Positions 50,002 through 61,123 of a DNA stretch of 64,000 nucleotides are shown piece by piece (the stretch's first letter is position 1; every line of letters starts with the position of its first letter). This DNA is from Hevea brasiliensis (Eukaryota; Streptophyta; Magnoliopsida; Malpighiales; Euphorbiaceae). Under the pieces are notes generated by a model. It saw only the letters and a list, made by a program, of their open reading frames with translations. It did no database searches and was not told the DNA's origin. The position numbers were made by a program, and so were the translations under genes. The stretch lies in NCBI RefSeq assembly GCF_030052815.1, contig NC_079499.1:69331760-69395759 (forward strand), read 5' to 3'.

Positions 50002-50402
50002 TGAGGAGACACTGGTGTTAGCTTTGTTTTGAAAACCATGGTACGTGCACATTGATGATTTGATCTTCCTCATATAAGAGGTTAGATCTAAGTTGAAGAT
50101 GGCCCTTTCGGAATTTAATTTGTGATAGTGTAATGGATGGAATGTGCACGATTCGATTTCCCCTACTAGAGGGAGTGATAATAACTTCGAAGATGGCCCT
50201 TATGGATTAGTCTTGCATTAAGTTAGTGAAAATAAGAATAAATTTGAAAGTGAGCAATCGTGCTTTCCAAGTGATATCTTATGCACAAATGATTTAAAAG
50301 AGATTATTTATTTTAGTTGGTTTATATTTTTATGCTTTTCCTTATATAGTGAAATTTAATATCTATTTCCATAAATTAATGGGAATATTTCAAATGTCCA
50401 TT
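50002..50402 (+). mobile_element. Element A 3' LTR ('C'), fragment 3
   Basis: Resumes LTR C after E. It lines up with the part of E around 43170-43260 and 48860-49100 (ACCATGGTACGTGCAC, GATGGCCCTTTCGGA). It is cut at about 50402 by element H and would continue beyond the window. Confidence 0.85.
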
Positions 50403-53400
50403 CGTCACACCTTACCCCTCTGTAATGCATAACATGATCCCGTAGAATACTTAATGAACTACCAAACTTCACCTACCGATAATTTATTAAGTACACTACA
50501 AGGGATTTTAAAACCATTTTCTTACAATTTGGAAGTGGTGAGCATTTGGATAGGAATTAAAATCATTTAATTGAAGTTTCAAAACTAGTTAAAACTTTTG
50601 CCTATTTTATTTTTTCCGCAAATTTTATAAAAATTTCGGCAGAGTGTCGTCTGTATTTTGAGAAAACAGTTCTTCAAATACCTGAGAAAAACACTTCCAA
50701 TATATTTTTCATAACTCCCAACCCAAATCAACTCAATTCTCAAATCAAACCACTTCAAAATAATTCCACAATTTAATCCAAGTTTGTCGTCTCAAAATAT
50801 TTCATCATTTCATTCAATAAAGCTAATTTACATTCACAAGTTTAATTTACAAATATAAAATATAAAAATAATATTACTACAATTTATTATACAACTGCTC
50901 AACTTTACATTGATACATAAAACATTACAATATTTACATCAATTAACTACAAGGGTATAAATAAATACCCGTACAAAAAAGATCAATGAAGTCCACTATC
51001 TCAGTAGCAGCTCACTCTGCTGTTTTCTCCTTGCCCTTATCTGCGATAGCAAAAAAAGCTATCGTTGAGCATAAAAATACTCAGTGGTGCACAATAAAAA
51101 TTGAAATGCAGTACATAAAACATTCCTTGACAAATTCACAATTTGAATATTTCTTAATCACATTTCACAATTTATCAAAACTCATTATAGCACAATTTTG
51201 GTCAAATAATTTAATAAACACAGTGTTGCCAATTCATACACAACTTAAGCCATGACACAAAATTTTCGTTCAATGCCGTGTTGTACACCACGATAAAGCA
51301 ATTTACAACCCCACTAATTGAAATCAATGAGGGAGGTGGCTAGCTACCTAATAAGTACTCATCCGATCTACAACCTCAACTGGTAAACCAGAGAGGGAGG
51401 AAAATAATCGATCTCAACCCCATAAATGGGGGAATAATATGGCACTGTCATGCTAAGTGTGAATCTAAAATCAATTTAAAACAATTTATTTAAATATTGC
51501 ATACAAAAATCGAATCAATTTCCAAAGTTACATTTTTATTCACAAGTGGCAACACAAAAATTCTTAAACTCATAATGCGTACTAAATCAATTTTTCAAGG
51601 ATAAAATGCTTAAATAGGGTTTATTGTGCACAAACCTGACGTGAGTAGCCTCTAGGCCTTGACTCAGTCTCTCTGACTTTCCGAGTCTTTTTCAGCTAAA
51701 ACACAAAATTTATAGTGTCTCAGTATCTTTACTTCATAACAATTCCAATAACTAATTTTACTATGTTTAAACTTATATTCTTGCAAATTTCATGTTGAGG
51801 TTACTATTTATGGTATTATTCAAGTCAATTTGTTGACTTTCTAAGGCTTACTAGGTATGGGAACTCCAACTTCACCCACATACGACATTTTGGTCACCAA
51901 TTTTGTTGGTTTTGGTTGTTTTCTCAAAACTTAGGTCTTTTAGGCAAAATTGCAAATTTTCAGTTTTGGTGTCTTATGTTGCACTGTTCCATTGGTTATT
52001 TTGCTGTCAGAATTGGGCTAAGTTTTCTTCATAGAAATTGTCCCTTAATGTCTTAACTTTATTCTCCTTTTGAATCACTCCATTTGGAGTTTTTTTAACT
52101 CAAGTTATAGCCATTTGAATCATGGCTGCCGGATTTGACTTAACCCAGATTTCTAGGCACCAAACTAGTTCTGGCAGTTTTAGGTCACCAAATTTGGGTG
52201 GCTAAATGACTTGGTTAAGGGCATAATTTGAGTTTGTGTTCTTCATGAAAGTTTTAGGTATATATCTCAACTTTTCACTGGTAAAATTTTAGGTCATTTA
52301 GACATGTCTAGCCCAAATTATGGCCAAATGAACAAACACTATTCATTTGGTCATTGTTGTACAAGTCAGATTGCCTAAGTCCAGATTTGGTCAATTTTTT
52401 CACTAGGTTTTAGTCACTTTTCTGGGCATGATTCCTAAATGAAAATTGTTCCATTTTGTGTCTATTTTCATTCCCAATTGGCCTCACACCAATTGGACTT
52501 GTAAATTTTCAGCTTTGGTCCCTAAAAGGGACCTTGGTCCTGCTGCCTGCATCATGACCCTAAGCAATCCGAATTTGCATTTGATTCTAACACTTCTAAC
52601 ATACTCCAACTGGTCACAAATGAGCATTTCTCACCTCAAACCAAGTCCAAAACACCATTTTACAATTTCTCACATTTTTGTCTCCAAACCCTAGGTGCCA
52701 AACCCTAATTCACCTATTTGTTGCATTTAACTAATTAAACACATATACACATGCTTCCTTAACTCATTCAAGCTTACCTACAATTTTAATTCCACCAAAT
52801 TACATGTATATTCATATCAAACCCTCGTTGGCCAAAATTACTTCTAGTCCCTCAACAGAAATTTTTTTTTCATTTAAAGTTTATTTCCAAGTTCCATAAG
52901 TTAAAAATGTAAAAAATCAAATTAAAAATGTAAAGTTTGCTTAATAACCTTACTTTGGATTTCCAAAACTTCAATTTCCTTCTCCTTTTCTTCTTTCTTT
53001 CTTGCTCAAGCTTCTTTTCAAGACTAAAAGACCAAGTTTAATTAAGGGGGCTATGGGATTTATGGTTAGATCAAGTGGTTCTTCAAGCTCAAAATGAGCT
53101 TTAATGGAGGAAAGTGAGGGTGAGGGAGAGAGAGGTGAGTGACGGCTTGAAGAAGATAACTTCTCTTTTTTTTTTTTTTTTATGTCTTTAGGAAGACCAC
53201 AATTTACCATAAATTTAGTTTTTAATTATAATATTTATGGCATCATGCATGATGTCATGCATGATGTTATCTCTTTTCACCTTTTTCATTTTCCTTTTAT
53301 TTTTCTATTTATTTTTCCATTAGTTCTTTAATTTAATTTTCGACTCCAAAATTTTCTTTTCTCCAATTTTATTTGACAGTTAGGTCAGGTGTCAGCTCTC

Positions 53401-53827
53401 AGGGTCAATTGACCAAATTGCCCCTCGCTGGTTCAACCCAGTTTGTAAATAATTTAATATTTCTTCCGGCTCTCTGACCTAATTATTTGACTGGCTTAAT
53501 AATTCTTTTTCGTGATTTTCTCTTTTCCACTGTGTTTGCAATAGTCTTAAGGACCACGGCGTCACATTTTACGGCTCGAAATTTGAGTTTAAATCGACTT
53601 CACAATCCTTCCCAAGAAGGTCACCCATCGCTATGACTCTCGGCTCATTTAACTTCTTATGTTCTGTTTTTCCTTATTTATACTTAACTAATTGACAATT
53701 ACTAATTATTTGTGTTCAGGGCTTATCTAGTTTTCTTAAGTATGGTTCTAATCCCCTTAATCATCTGGACCGACACCGATCATCGAAATAGTGAAATATA
53801 CCAAGTTATGTAAATAGGGGTGTTACA
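50403..53827 (-). mobile_element. Element H 3' LTR
   Basis: 3425 bases; minus strand starts TGTAACACCCC at 53827 and ends GGTGTGACG at 50403 (the expected final A is G). Contains TGACATCA-like motifs near 53245, donor-like GGTTATTA near 52950, ~191-base units at about 52000-52480, and the double hairpin at 51041-51092. No coding region. Confidence 0.9.
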
Positions 53828-53843
53828 ATTCTCCCCCCCCTTA
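53828..53843 (-). other. Element H polypurine tract
   Basis: The minus strand reads AAGGGGGGGGAGAATT, directly before the 3' LTR. Confidence 0.87.
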
Positions 53844-53880
53844 AAATAAATTTCGTCTTAAAATTTTACTTGGTACCAAT

Positions 53881-56779
53881 CTCTGAACAGCTGTGGGTGC
53901 TGTCTCCTTATGTCATCCTCTCGTTCCCAAGTAGCTTCTTGGCCCGAATGATGGTTCCACAGCACTTTCACTAACGGGATCTACTTGTTCCGTAGCTGCT
54001 TCACCTCATAAGCCAGAATCTCTTTGGGTTATTCCTCCTATGTGAGGTCTGGATTCACTTTAATTTCTTTTATTGGTAGTACATGAGATGGGTCTGATTG
54101 ATACCTCCTCAACATAGACACATGGAAGACATTATATATCTTCTCTAACTCTGGAGGTAGTGCCAACCGATATGCCAAAGGACCCACTCTTTCTAGAACC
54201 TCATATGGCCCAATGAAGCGAGGACTCAGTTTTCCCTTTCTGCCGAATCTCATAATCCTCTTCCATGGGGAAACCTTGAGGAATACTTTGTCACCCACTG
54301 CATATTTAATATCCCTTCTCTTCAGATCAACATAGGACTTCTGACGGTCTGATGCAGTTTTAAGTCGATCTCTGATCACCCTAATTTTCTCTTTAGTTTG
54401 CTAAACAATTTTGGGTCCAATCATCTTTCTTTCACCCACGTCATCCCAACACAATAGGGTTATATATTTTCTGCCATACAAAGCTTCATATTGAGGCATC
54501 CCAATGCTTGATTGGTAGCTGTTGTTGTAAGCAAACTCAATCAAAGGCAAGTGTGTGTCCCAACTGCCCTCAAACTCAATCACACAAGCCCGTAGCATGT
54601 CCTCCAAGATCTGAATTACCCTCAGATTGGCCATCTGTCTGTGGGTGGAATGCAGTACTGAAGTTCAATCTAGTTCCTAGGGCTCTCTGAAGACTAGCCC
54701 AGAATCTAGAAGTGAACCTAGGATCTCTGTCTGATATGATGGATACTGGCACTCCATGTAGTCTCACAATCTCATTAATGTACAACTTTGCCAGTCTTTC
54801 TAAACTATAGTCCATTCGGACAGGTAGAAAATGAGCAGACTTGGTCAGTCTATCAACAATGACCCATACTGTATCATGACTCTTCTGTGTCCTCGGAAGT
54901 CCCATCACAAAATCCATCGTTATTCTCTCCCATTTCCATTTTGGTACTGGTAGTGGATGTAACAACCCAGCGGGTACTTAATGCTCTGCTTTCACTTGCT
55001 GACAAGTTAGGCATTTGGAAACAAACTCTATCACATCACTTTTCATACCCATCCACCAGTAATGCTCCTTTAGCCCTCTATACATTTTAGTACCACCAAG
55101 GTGCATGGCAAAAGGAGACTCATGTGCTTCCTTCAAAATGATCTGCCTCAAATCAACATCATTAAGAACACACATTCTACCCTGGTGTAGTAATAGACCA
55201 TCATCTCTTATTGAGAATTCTGGTTTCTTGCCCTGTCTGACTTCTTCCAATAGCTTCTGATACCTTTCATCATTCTGAGCAGCCGTTCTGATCTGATCAA
55301 TCAACATTTGCTGTACATGCCATGCAACTACTGTCTGCCCCTCATCATTAATCTCTAAGCTGGCATGTAATGATCTCAACTCATGTACCATAGACAAAGG
55401 AGTAACCCGTAGACTTGCCATAGTCTTGCGACTTAAGGCGTCAGCCACAACATTAGCTTTCCCTGGCTGATAGTCTATCAGACAATCATAGTCTTTTATC
55501 AACTCTAACCATCTCCTCTGTCTCAAATTCAACTCCTTCTGAGTGCCCAAATACTTCAAACTCTTATGATATGTGTAGATGTAGCACTTTTCCCATACAA
55601 ATAATGTCTCCAGATCTTAAGAGCAAACACAATAGCTGCAAGCTCTAAGTCATGTGTCGGATAATTCCTCTCATGAGGTTTTAGCTGGCGTGATACATAA
55701 GCAATGACATTTCGATCTTGCATCAATACACAGCCTAGCCCATTATGAGAAGCATCACTGTAAATTGTGTATTCTTTACCTGGAGTTGGTAGAGTCTGAA
55801 CTGGAGCCTCATTCAAACACCTCTTTAATTCATCAAAACTCTGTTGGTATTTATATGTCCACTGAAATTTTGTATCTTTCCTAAGCAGCTTGGTCAATGA
55901 AGATGCCAACATGGAGAATCCTTTCACAAATCTACAGTAGTATCTAGCTAACCCCAGAAAACTGTGAATCTCTGTGATATTTCTGGGTGGCTTCTAATTA
56001 AGGACAGCTTCTATCTTGTTAGGATCCACCTTAATACCCTCTATCAATACTACATGCCCCAAGAAAGATATTTCTTTCAGCCAAAATTCACACTTCGATA
56101 ATTTGGCGTATAGTTGTTTCTCCCTCAAAGTTTGTAGTACAATGCGCAGATGTCTATCATGCTCTTCTGCATTCCTCGAATAAACCAATATATCATCTAT
56201 AAATACCACAACAAACTGGTCGAGGTATGGTTTGAAGATAGTGTTCATCAGATCCATAAAAGCAGCCGGAGCATTAGTCAACCCGAATGGCATGACCAAG
56301 AACTCATAATGGCCATAGCGGGTTCTGAAGGTAGTTTTAGGAATACTCTACTCTTGTACTTTCAGCTGATAATAACCTGATCTCAGGTCAATTTTGGAAA
56401 ACACAGCTTCACCCCTCAACTGATCAAACAAGTCATCAATGCGGGGCAATGGATATCTATTCTTTATTGTCACCTTTTTCAATTGTCGATAATCAATACA
56501 CAAATGGAGAGTGCCATCCTTCTTCTTTACAAATAGCACTGACGCTCCCCAAGGTGACACACTAGGGCGGATAAAGCCCTTGTCAAGTAGCTCTTGCAAT
56601 TGCACTTTCAACTCTTTCAATTCTGCAGGTGCCATTCTATATGGTGTTATGGAGATTAGGTCCACACCAGGCATAACATCTCTCAAACTGCACTTCTCTT
56701 TCTAGAGGTAATCTAGGCAATTCATTAGGAAACACGTCTGGAAAGTCACATACTGTAGGGATGTCCCTCAGTGCTGGAC
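53881..56779 (-). pseudogene. Element H pol: RT, RNase H, integrase, chromodomain-like tail
   Basis: Domain order as in element B. RT has [37 protein letters not shown] and the catalytic FIDD (56192-56203). RNase H has [11 protein letters not shown] and ADALSRK. The integrase zinc region is intact in sequence ([21 protein letters not shown]), and the core has [18 protein letters not shown] and HPQTDGQSE. The C-terminus has NVFHVSMLRRY. Damage includes frame changes near 56680, 55590 and 54623 and stops near 56348, 55994 and 54402. The tail is also degraded after VNPDLT. At the site of the A/B shared nonsense codon, H has an intact Gln codon. Confidence 0.93.
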
Positions 56780-57536
56780 TCCCCACTTGGGTGTCTATCA
56801 CATGTGCCAAGTATGCTTCACACCCCTTTCTGATCATCCTTCTGGCTAGTGCAGTGGAAATGATGTTTGATGGTAGTAAATGCCTCTCCCCATGTATTAC
56901 CACATCACCGTACAGAGGGAGACCAAAAGTCACTGTCTTCAGTCTACAGTCAATCGTTGCATGATGCCTGGCTAACCAATCCATGCCCAAGATAATGTCA
57001 TAATCTCTGAAGGGCATTTCAATTAAATTAGATAGAAAAGTGTGTCCTTGGATCACCAAAGGATAGTCCCTATATAGTCTATTTACCCTGACCTCCTGGC
57101 CTAATGGACTAGTTACTAGCACATCATAGTCCATTGGTACACACTGAATAGCAGTAGAACACATCACACTAGCACTAACATACAAATGTGTGGAGCCAGG
57201 ATCAAATAACACATATACATCTTGGTCAAGGATGGAGAAAATACCAGCTACTACGTCTGATGTTTCAGCCTCCTCCCTTTGACGCATGGTATACACTTTG
57301 ACTGGTGCGCCACTGGGTACTGGCTGGTTAACAGTGCTTTGACTTCCAGAAGTGTTACCAGGACCCTTACCTCTGCCTCTACCTCTACCAGCTGGCTGTG
57401 ACCCTCTAGGTGTAGAGACTTGGGCTGATCCCTCAGATGTAGCAGAAGGTCCATATCGACGCGGACTAGTACAATCCTTAGCGAAATGTTCGCTCCCTCC
57501 ACAGTTATAGAATGCACCTATGGCCTTGAAACACAC
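56780..57536 (-). pseudogene. Element H zinc knuckle and protease
   Basis: An open minus-strand frame from about 57536 to 56637. It starts with the zinc knuckle FYNCGGSEHFAKDC, in which the first Cys of CCHC is Phe, followed by a Gly/Arg-rich stretch. The protease has VYVLFDPGSTHLYVSA (catalytic Asp), VLVTSPLGQEV and YDIILGMDWLARHHA. Then the linker leads into RT. It has no solo LTR between protease and RT, so it shows the undisturbed target of LTR L (CACTTGGGTGTC near 56790). Confidence 0.9.
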
Positions 57537-58517
57537 CCCACCGTGTGTTCTACCATAGGTTTCACACTGCCGGACTGATAAAGATCCTCGAGAAGCTTGT
57601 TGGGTCTACTGACCAGACCGGGGTGGTCTTTGGCCAGAGAATTTGCCTCTGCCAGATCTACGAGAGCTGGATCCCCCAAACTGTTTCCACTTCCCTGAAT
57701 CACTTTTAGGTGCTTGACTAGTAGTCTTTTCAATCTTCTCTTTCTCTTATATACCCTTTTTCACTGCCCCTTCTAATTCTATCCTTTCCAGTTCCAGGGC
57801 TGGTGAAATCAGCTCAAAAAAATTCTGGTGTCTGAATCCCACAACTTGCATCCTCAGATTCAGCCTTAACCCAGACTCAAACCTCTTACATCTGTCTCTG
57901 GGGGTGGAGACTAAGCTTCTAGCATAGTGGCTTAGCCTTGAAAAGTCCCACTCATACTCTGCTATTGTTGTGTCTCCTTGCTTCAGACTCAAGAATTCTT
58001 GCAATTTCATATCCACATAAGCATCGGGAACCCACTTCTGTCGAAACTCCCTTAAAAAGTCTGACCAGGTCAACACAGGTGGCTCAACCAGGCTATGGAG
58101 GATGGTCTTCCACCATTCATATGCATCCCCTTATAAGAGAGAAACAGAGTACTCAAACTTTAGCTATTCAGCACACTGCAGCTTTCTGAAAACCCGTTCC
58201 ATTCGCTCTAACCACTATTCTGCCTCCAGTGGATCCATAGTGCCCTTAAACTCAGTGGCCCCAAATTTTATCAATTTTTCATATTGCCGAGCTGAGGGTT
58301 GTGGTTGTGCTACAGGTGCTTTCATCTGAGCTTGGGGTGGCACATTTCCCGCCATTTGTTGGAAAAACACAGCCATCTGCTGTGCAAACTGAGTAGGAAA
58401 CTGCGGTTCTGGAGTGGCTGACCCACTCATGTTCTGGAGTGCTGGGGCTTTCCCTTGAACCTCAGCCTCAACAGATTGTTCCACGGAATGATCTCCTTCT
58501 TCCATTCCATTTCCCAA
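57537..58517 (-). pseudogene. Element H gag
   Basis: Starts ATG at 58515-58517 (MGNGMEEGDHSVEQS), or at the second Met as in B. A Gln/Pro-rich N-terminus ends at TAG near 58215 (MDPLEAE then stop). The same frame resumes with the gag domain (LTWSDFLREFRQKWVPDAYV, EWDFSRLSHYARSL, CKRFESGLRLNLRMQ), with another stop at 57747. It is followed by the zinc knuckle piece. Function is lost. Confidence 0.9.
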
Positions 58518-58674
58518 AAATTTCTACTTCCTAAGATCAAACACAAGGAGGTTGACCTCCGTTAGTGCATATTCATGATGTAAATATGTTATATGTATCA
58601 ATTAAAGACACTTGAGCAGTTGTACTTATCAAAGAAATATTCACATAAATAGTCAAAATTTATTGCAAAACCAT

Positions 58675-58686
58675 GCTATGATACCA
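58675..58686 (-). promoter_or_regulatory. Element H primer-binding site
   Basis: The minus strand reads TGGTATCATAGC, one mismatch from the initiator-Met primer sequence, eight bases inside the 5' LTR end. Confidence 0.85.
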
Positions 58687-58694
58687 CTAAAACA

Positions 58695-61123
58695 TGTCAC
58701 ACCTTACCCCTCTGTAAGGCATAACATGATCCTGTAGAATACCTAATGAACTACCAAACTTCACCTGCCGATAATTCATTAAGTACACTACAAGGGATTT
58801 TAAAACCATTTTCTTACAATTTGGAAGTGGTGAGCATTTGGGTAGGAATTAAAATCATTTAATTGAAGTTTCAAAACTAGTTAAAACTTTTGCGTATTTT
58901 ATTTTTTTCACAAATTTTATAAAAATTTCGGCAGAGTGCCGTCTGTATTTTGAGAAAACAGTTCTTCAAATACCTGAGAAAAATACTTCCAATATATTTT
59001 TCATAACTCCCAACCCAAATCAACTCAATTTTCAAATCAAACCACTTCAAAATAATTCCACAATTTAATCCAAGTTTGTCATTTCAAAATATTTCATCAT
59101 TTCATTCAATAAAGCTAATTTACATTCACAAGTTTAATTTACAGATATAAAATATAAAAATAATATTATTACAATTTATTATACAACTGCTCAACTTTAC
59201 ATTGATACATAAAACATTACAATATTTACATCAATTAACTACAAGGGTATAAATAAATACCCGTACAAAAAAGATCAATGAAGTCCACTATCTCAATAGC
59301 AGCTCACTCTGCTGTTTTCTCCTTGCCCTTATCTGCGATAGCAAAAAAAACTATCGCTGAGCATAAAAATACTCAGTGGTGCACAATAAAAATTGAAATG
59401 TAGTACATAAAACATTCCTTGACAAATTCACAATTTGAATATTTCGTAATCACATTTCACAATTTATCAAAACTCATTATAGCACAATTTTGGTCAAATA
59501 ATTTAATAAACACAGTGTTGCCAATTCATACACAACTTAAGCCATGACACAAAATTTCCGTTCAATGCCGTGTTGTACACCACGATAAAGCAATCTACAA
59601 CCCCACTAATTGAAATCAATGAGGGAGGTGGCTAGCTACCTAATGAGTACTCATCCGATCTACAACCTCAACAAGTAAACCAGAGAGGGAGGAAAATAAT
59701 AGATCTCAACCCCATAAATAGGGGAATAATATGGCACTGTCATGCTAAGTGTGAATCTAAAATCAATTTAAAACAATTTATTCAAATATTGCATACAAAA
59801 ATCAAATTAATTTCCAAAGTTACATTTTTATTCACAAGTGGCAACACAAAAGTTCTTAAACTCATAATGCGTACTAAATCAATTTTTCAAGGATAAAATG
59901 CTTAAATAGGGTTTATTGTGCACAAACCTAACGTGAGTCGCCTCTACGCCTTGACTCAATCTCTCAGACTTTCTGAGTCTTTTTCAGCTGAAACACAAAA
60001 TTTATAGTGTCTCAGTATCTTTACTTCATAACAATTTCAATAACTAATTCTAATATGTTTAAACTTGCATTCTTGCAAATTTCATGTTGAGGTTACTATT
60101 TATGGTACTATTCAAGTCAATTTGTTGACTTTCTAAGGCTTAATAGGTATGGGAACTCCAACTTCATCCACATACGACATTTTGGTCACCAATTTTGTTG
60201 GTTTCAGTTGTTTTCTCAAAACTTAGGCCTTTTAGGCAAAATTGCAAATTTTTAGTTTTGGTGTCTTATGTTGCACTGTTCCATTGGTCATTTTGATGTT
60301 AGAATTGGGCTAAGTTTTCTTCATAGAAATTGTCCCTTAACATCTTAACTTTATTCTCCTTTTTGAATCACTCCATTTGGAGTTTTTTTAACTCAAGTTA
60401 TAGCCATTTGAATCATGACTGCCGGATTGGACTTAACCTAGATTTCTGGGCACCAAACTGGTTCTGGCAGTTTTAGGTCACCAATTTTGGGTGGCTAAAT
60501 GACTTGGTTAAGGGCATAATTTGGGTTTGTGTATATCTCAGCTTTCCACTGGTAAAATTTCAGGTCATTTAGACCTGTCTAGGCCAAATTATGGCCAAAC
60601 GAACAAACACTGTTTATTTAGTCATTTTTGTACAGGTCAGATTGCCTTAGTACGGATTTGGTCAATTTTTTCACTAGGTTTTAGTCACTTTCTGGGCATG
60701 ATTCCTAAATGAAAATTGTTCCATTTTGTGTCTATTTTCATTCCCAATTGGCCTCACACCAATTGGACTTGTAAATTTTCAGTTTTGGTCCCTAAAATGG
60801 ACCTTGGTCCTGCTGCCTGCAGCATGACCCTAAGCAATCCGAATTTGCATTTGGTTCTAACACTTCTAACATACTCCAATTGGTCACAAATGACCATTTC
60901 TCACCTCAAACCAAGTCCAACACACCATTTAACAGTTTCTCATATTTTTGTCTCCAAACCCTAGGTGCTAAACCCTAATTCACCTATTTGTTGCATTTAA
61001 CTAATTAAACACATATGCACATGCTTCCTTAACTCATTCAAGCTTACCTACAATTTTAATTCTATCAAAATACATGTATATTCATATCAAACCCTAGCTG
61101 GCCAAAATTACTTCTAGTCCCTC
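58695..61123 (-). mobile_element. Element H 5' LTR, inner part
   Basis: Matches the 3' LTR closely from TGTCACACC (58695) to GTCCCTC (61123), where LTR I begins. The undisturbed sequence continues in the 3' LTR at about 52846. The double hairpin is at 59332-59383 and ~191-base units are at about 60280-60760. Confidence 0.9.
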
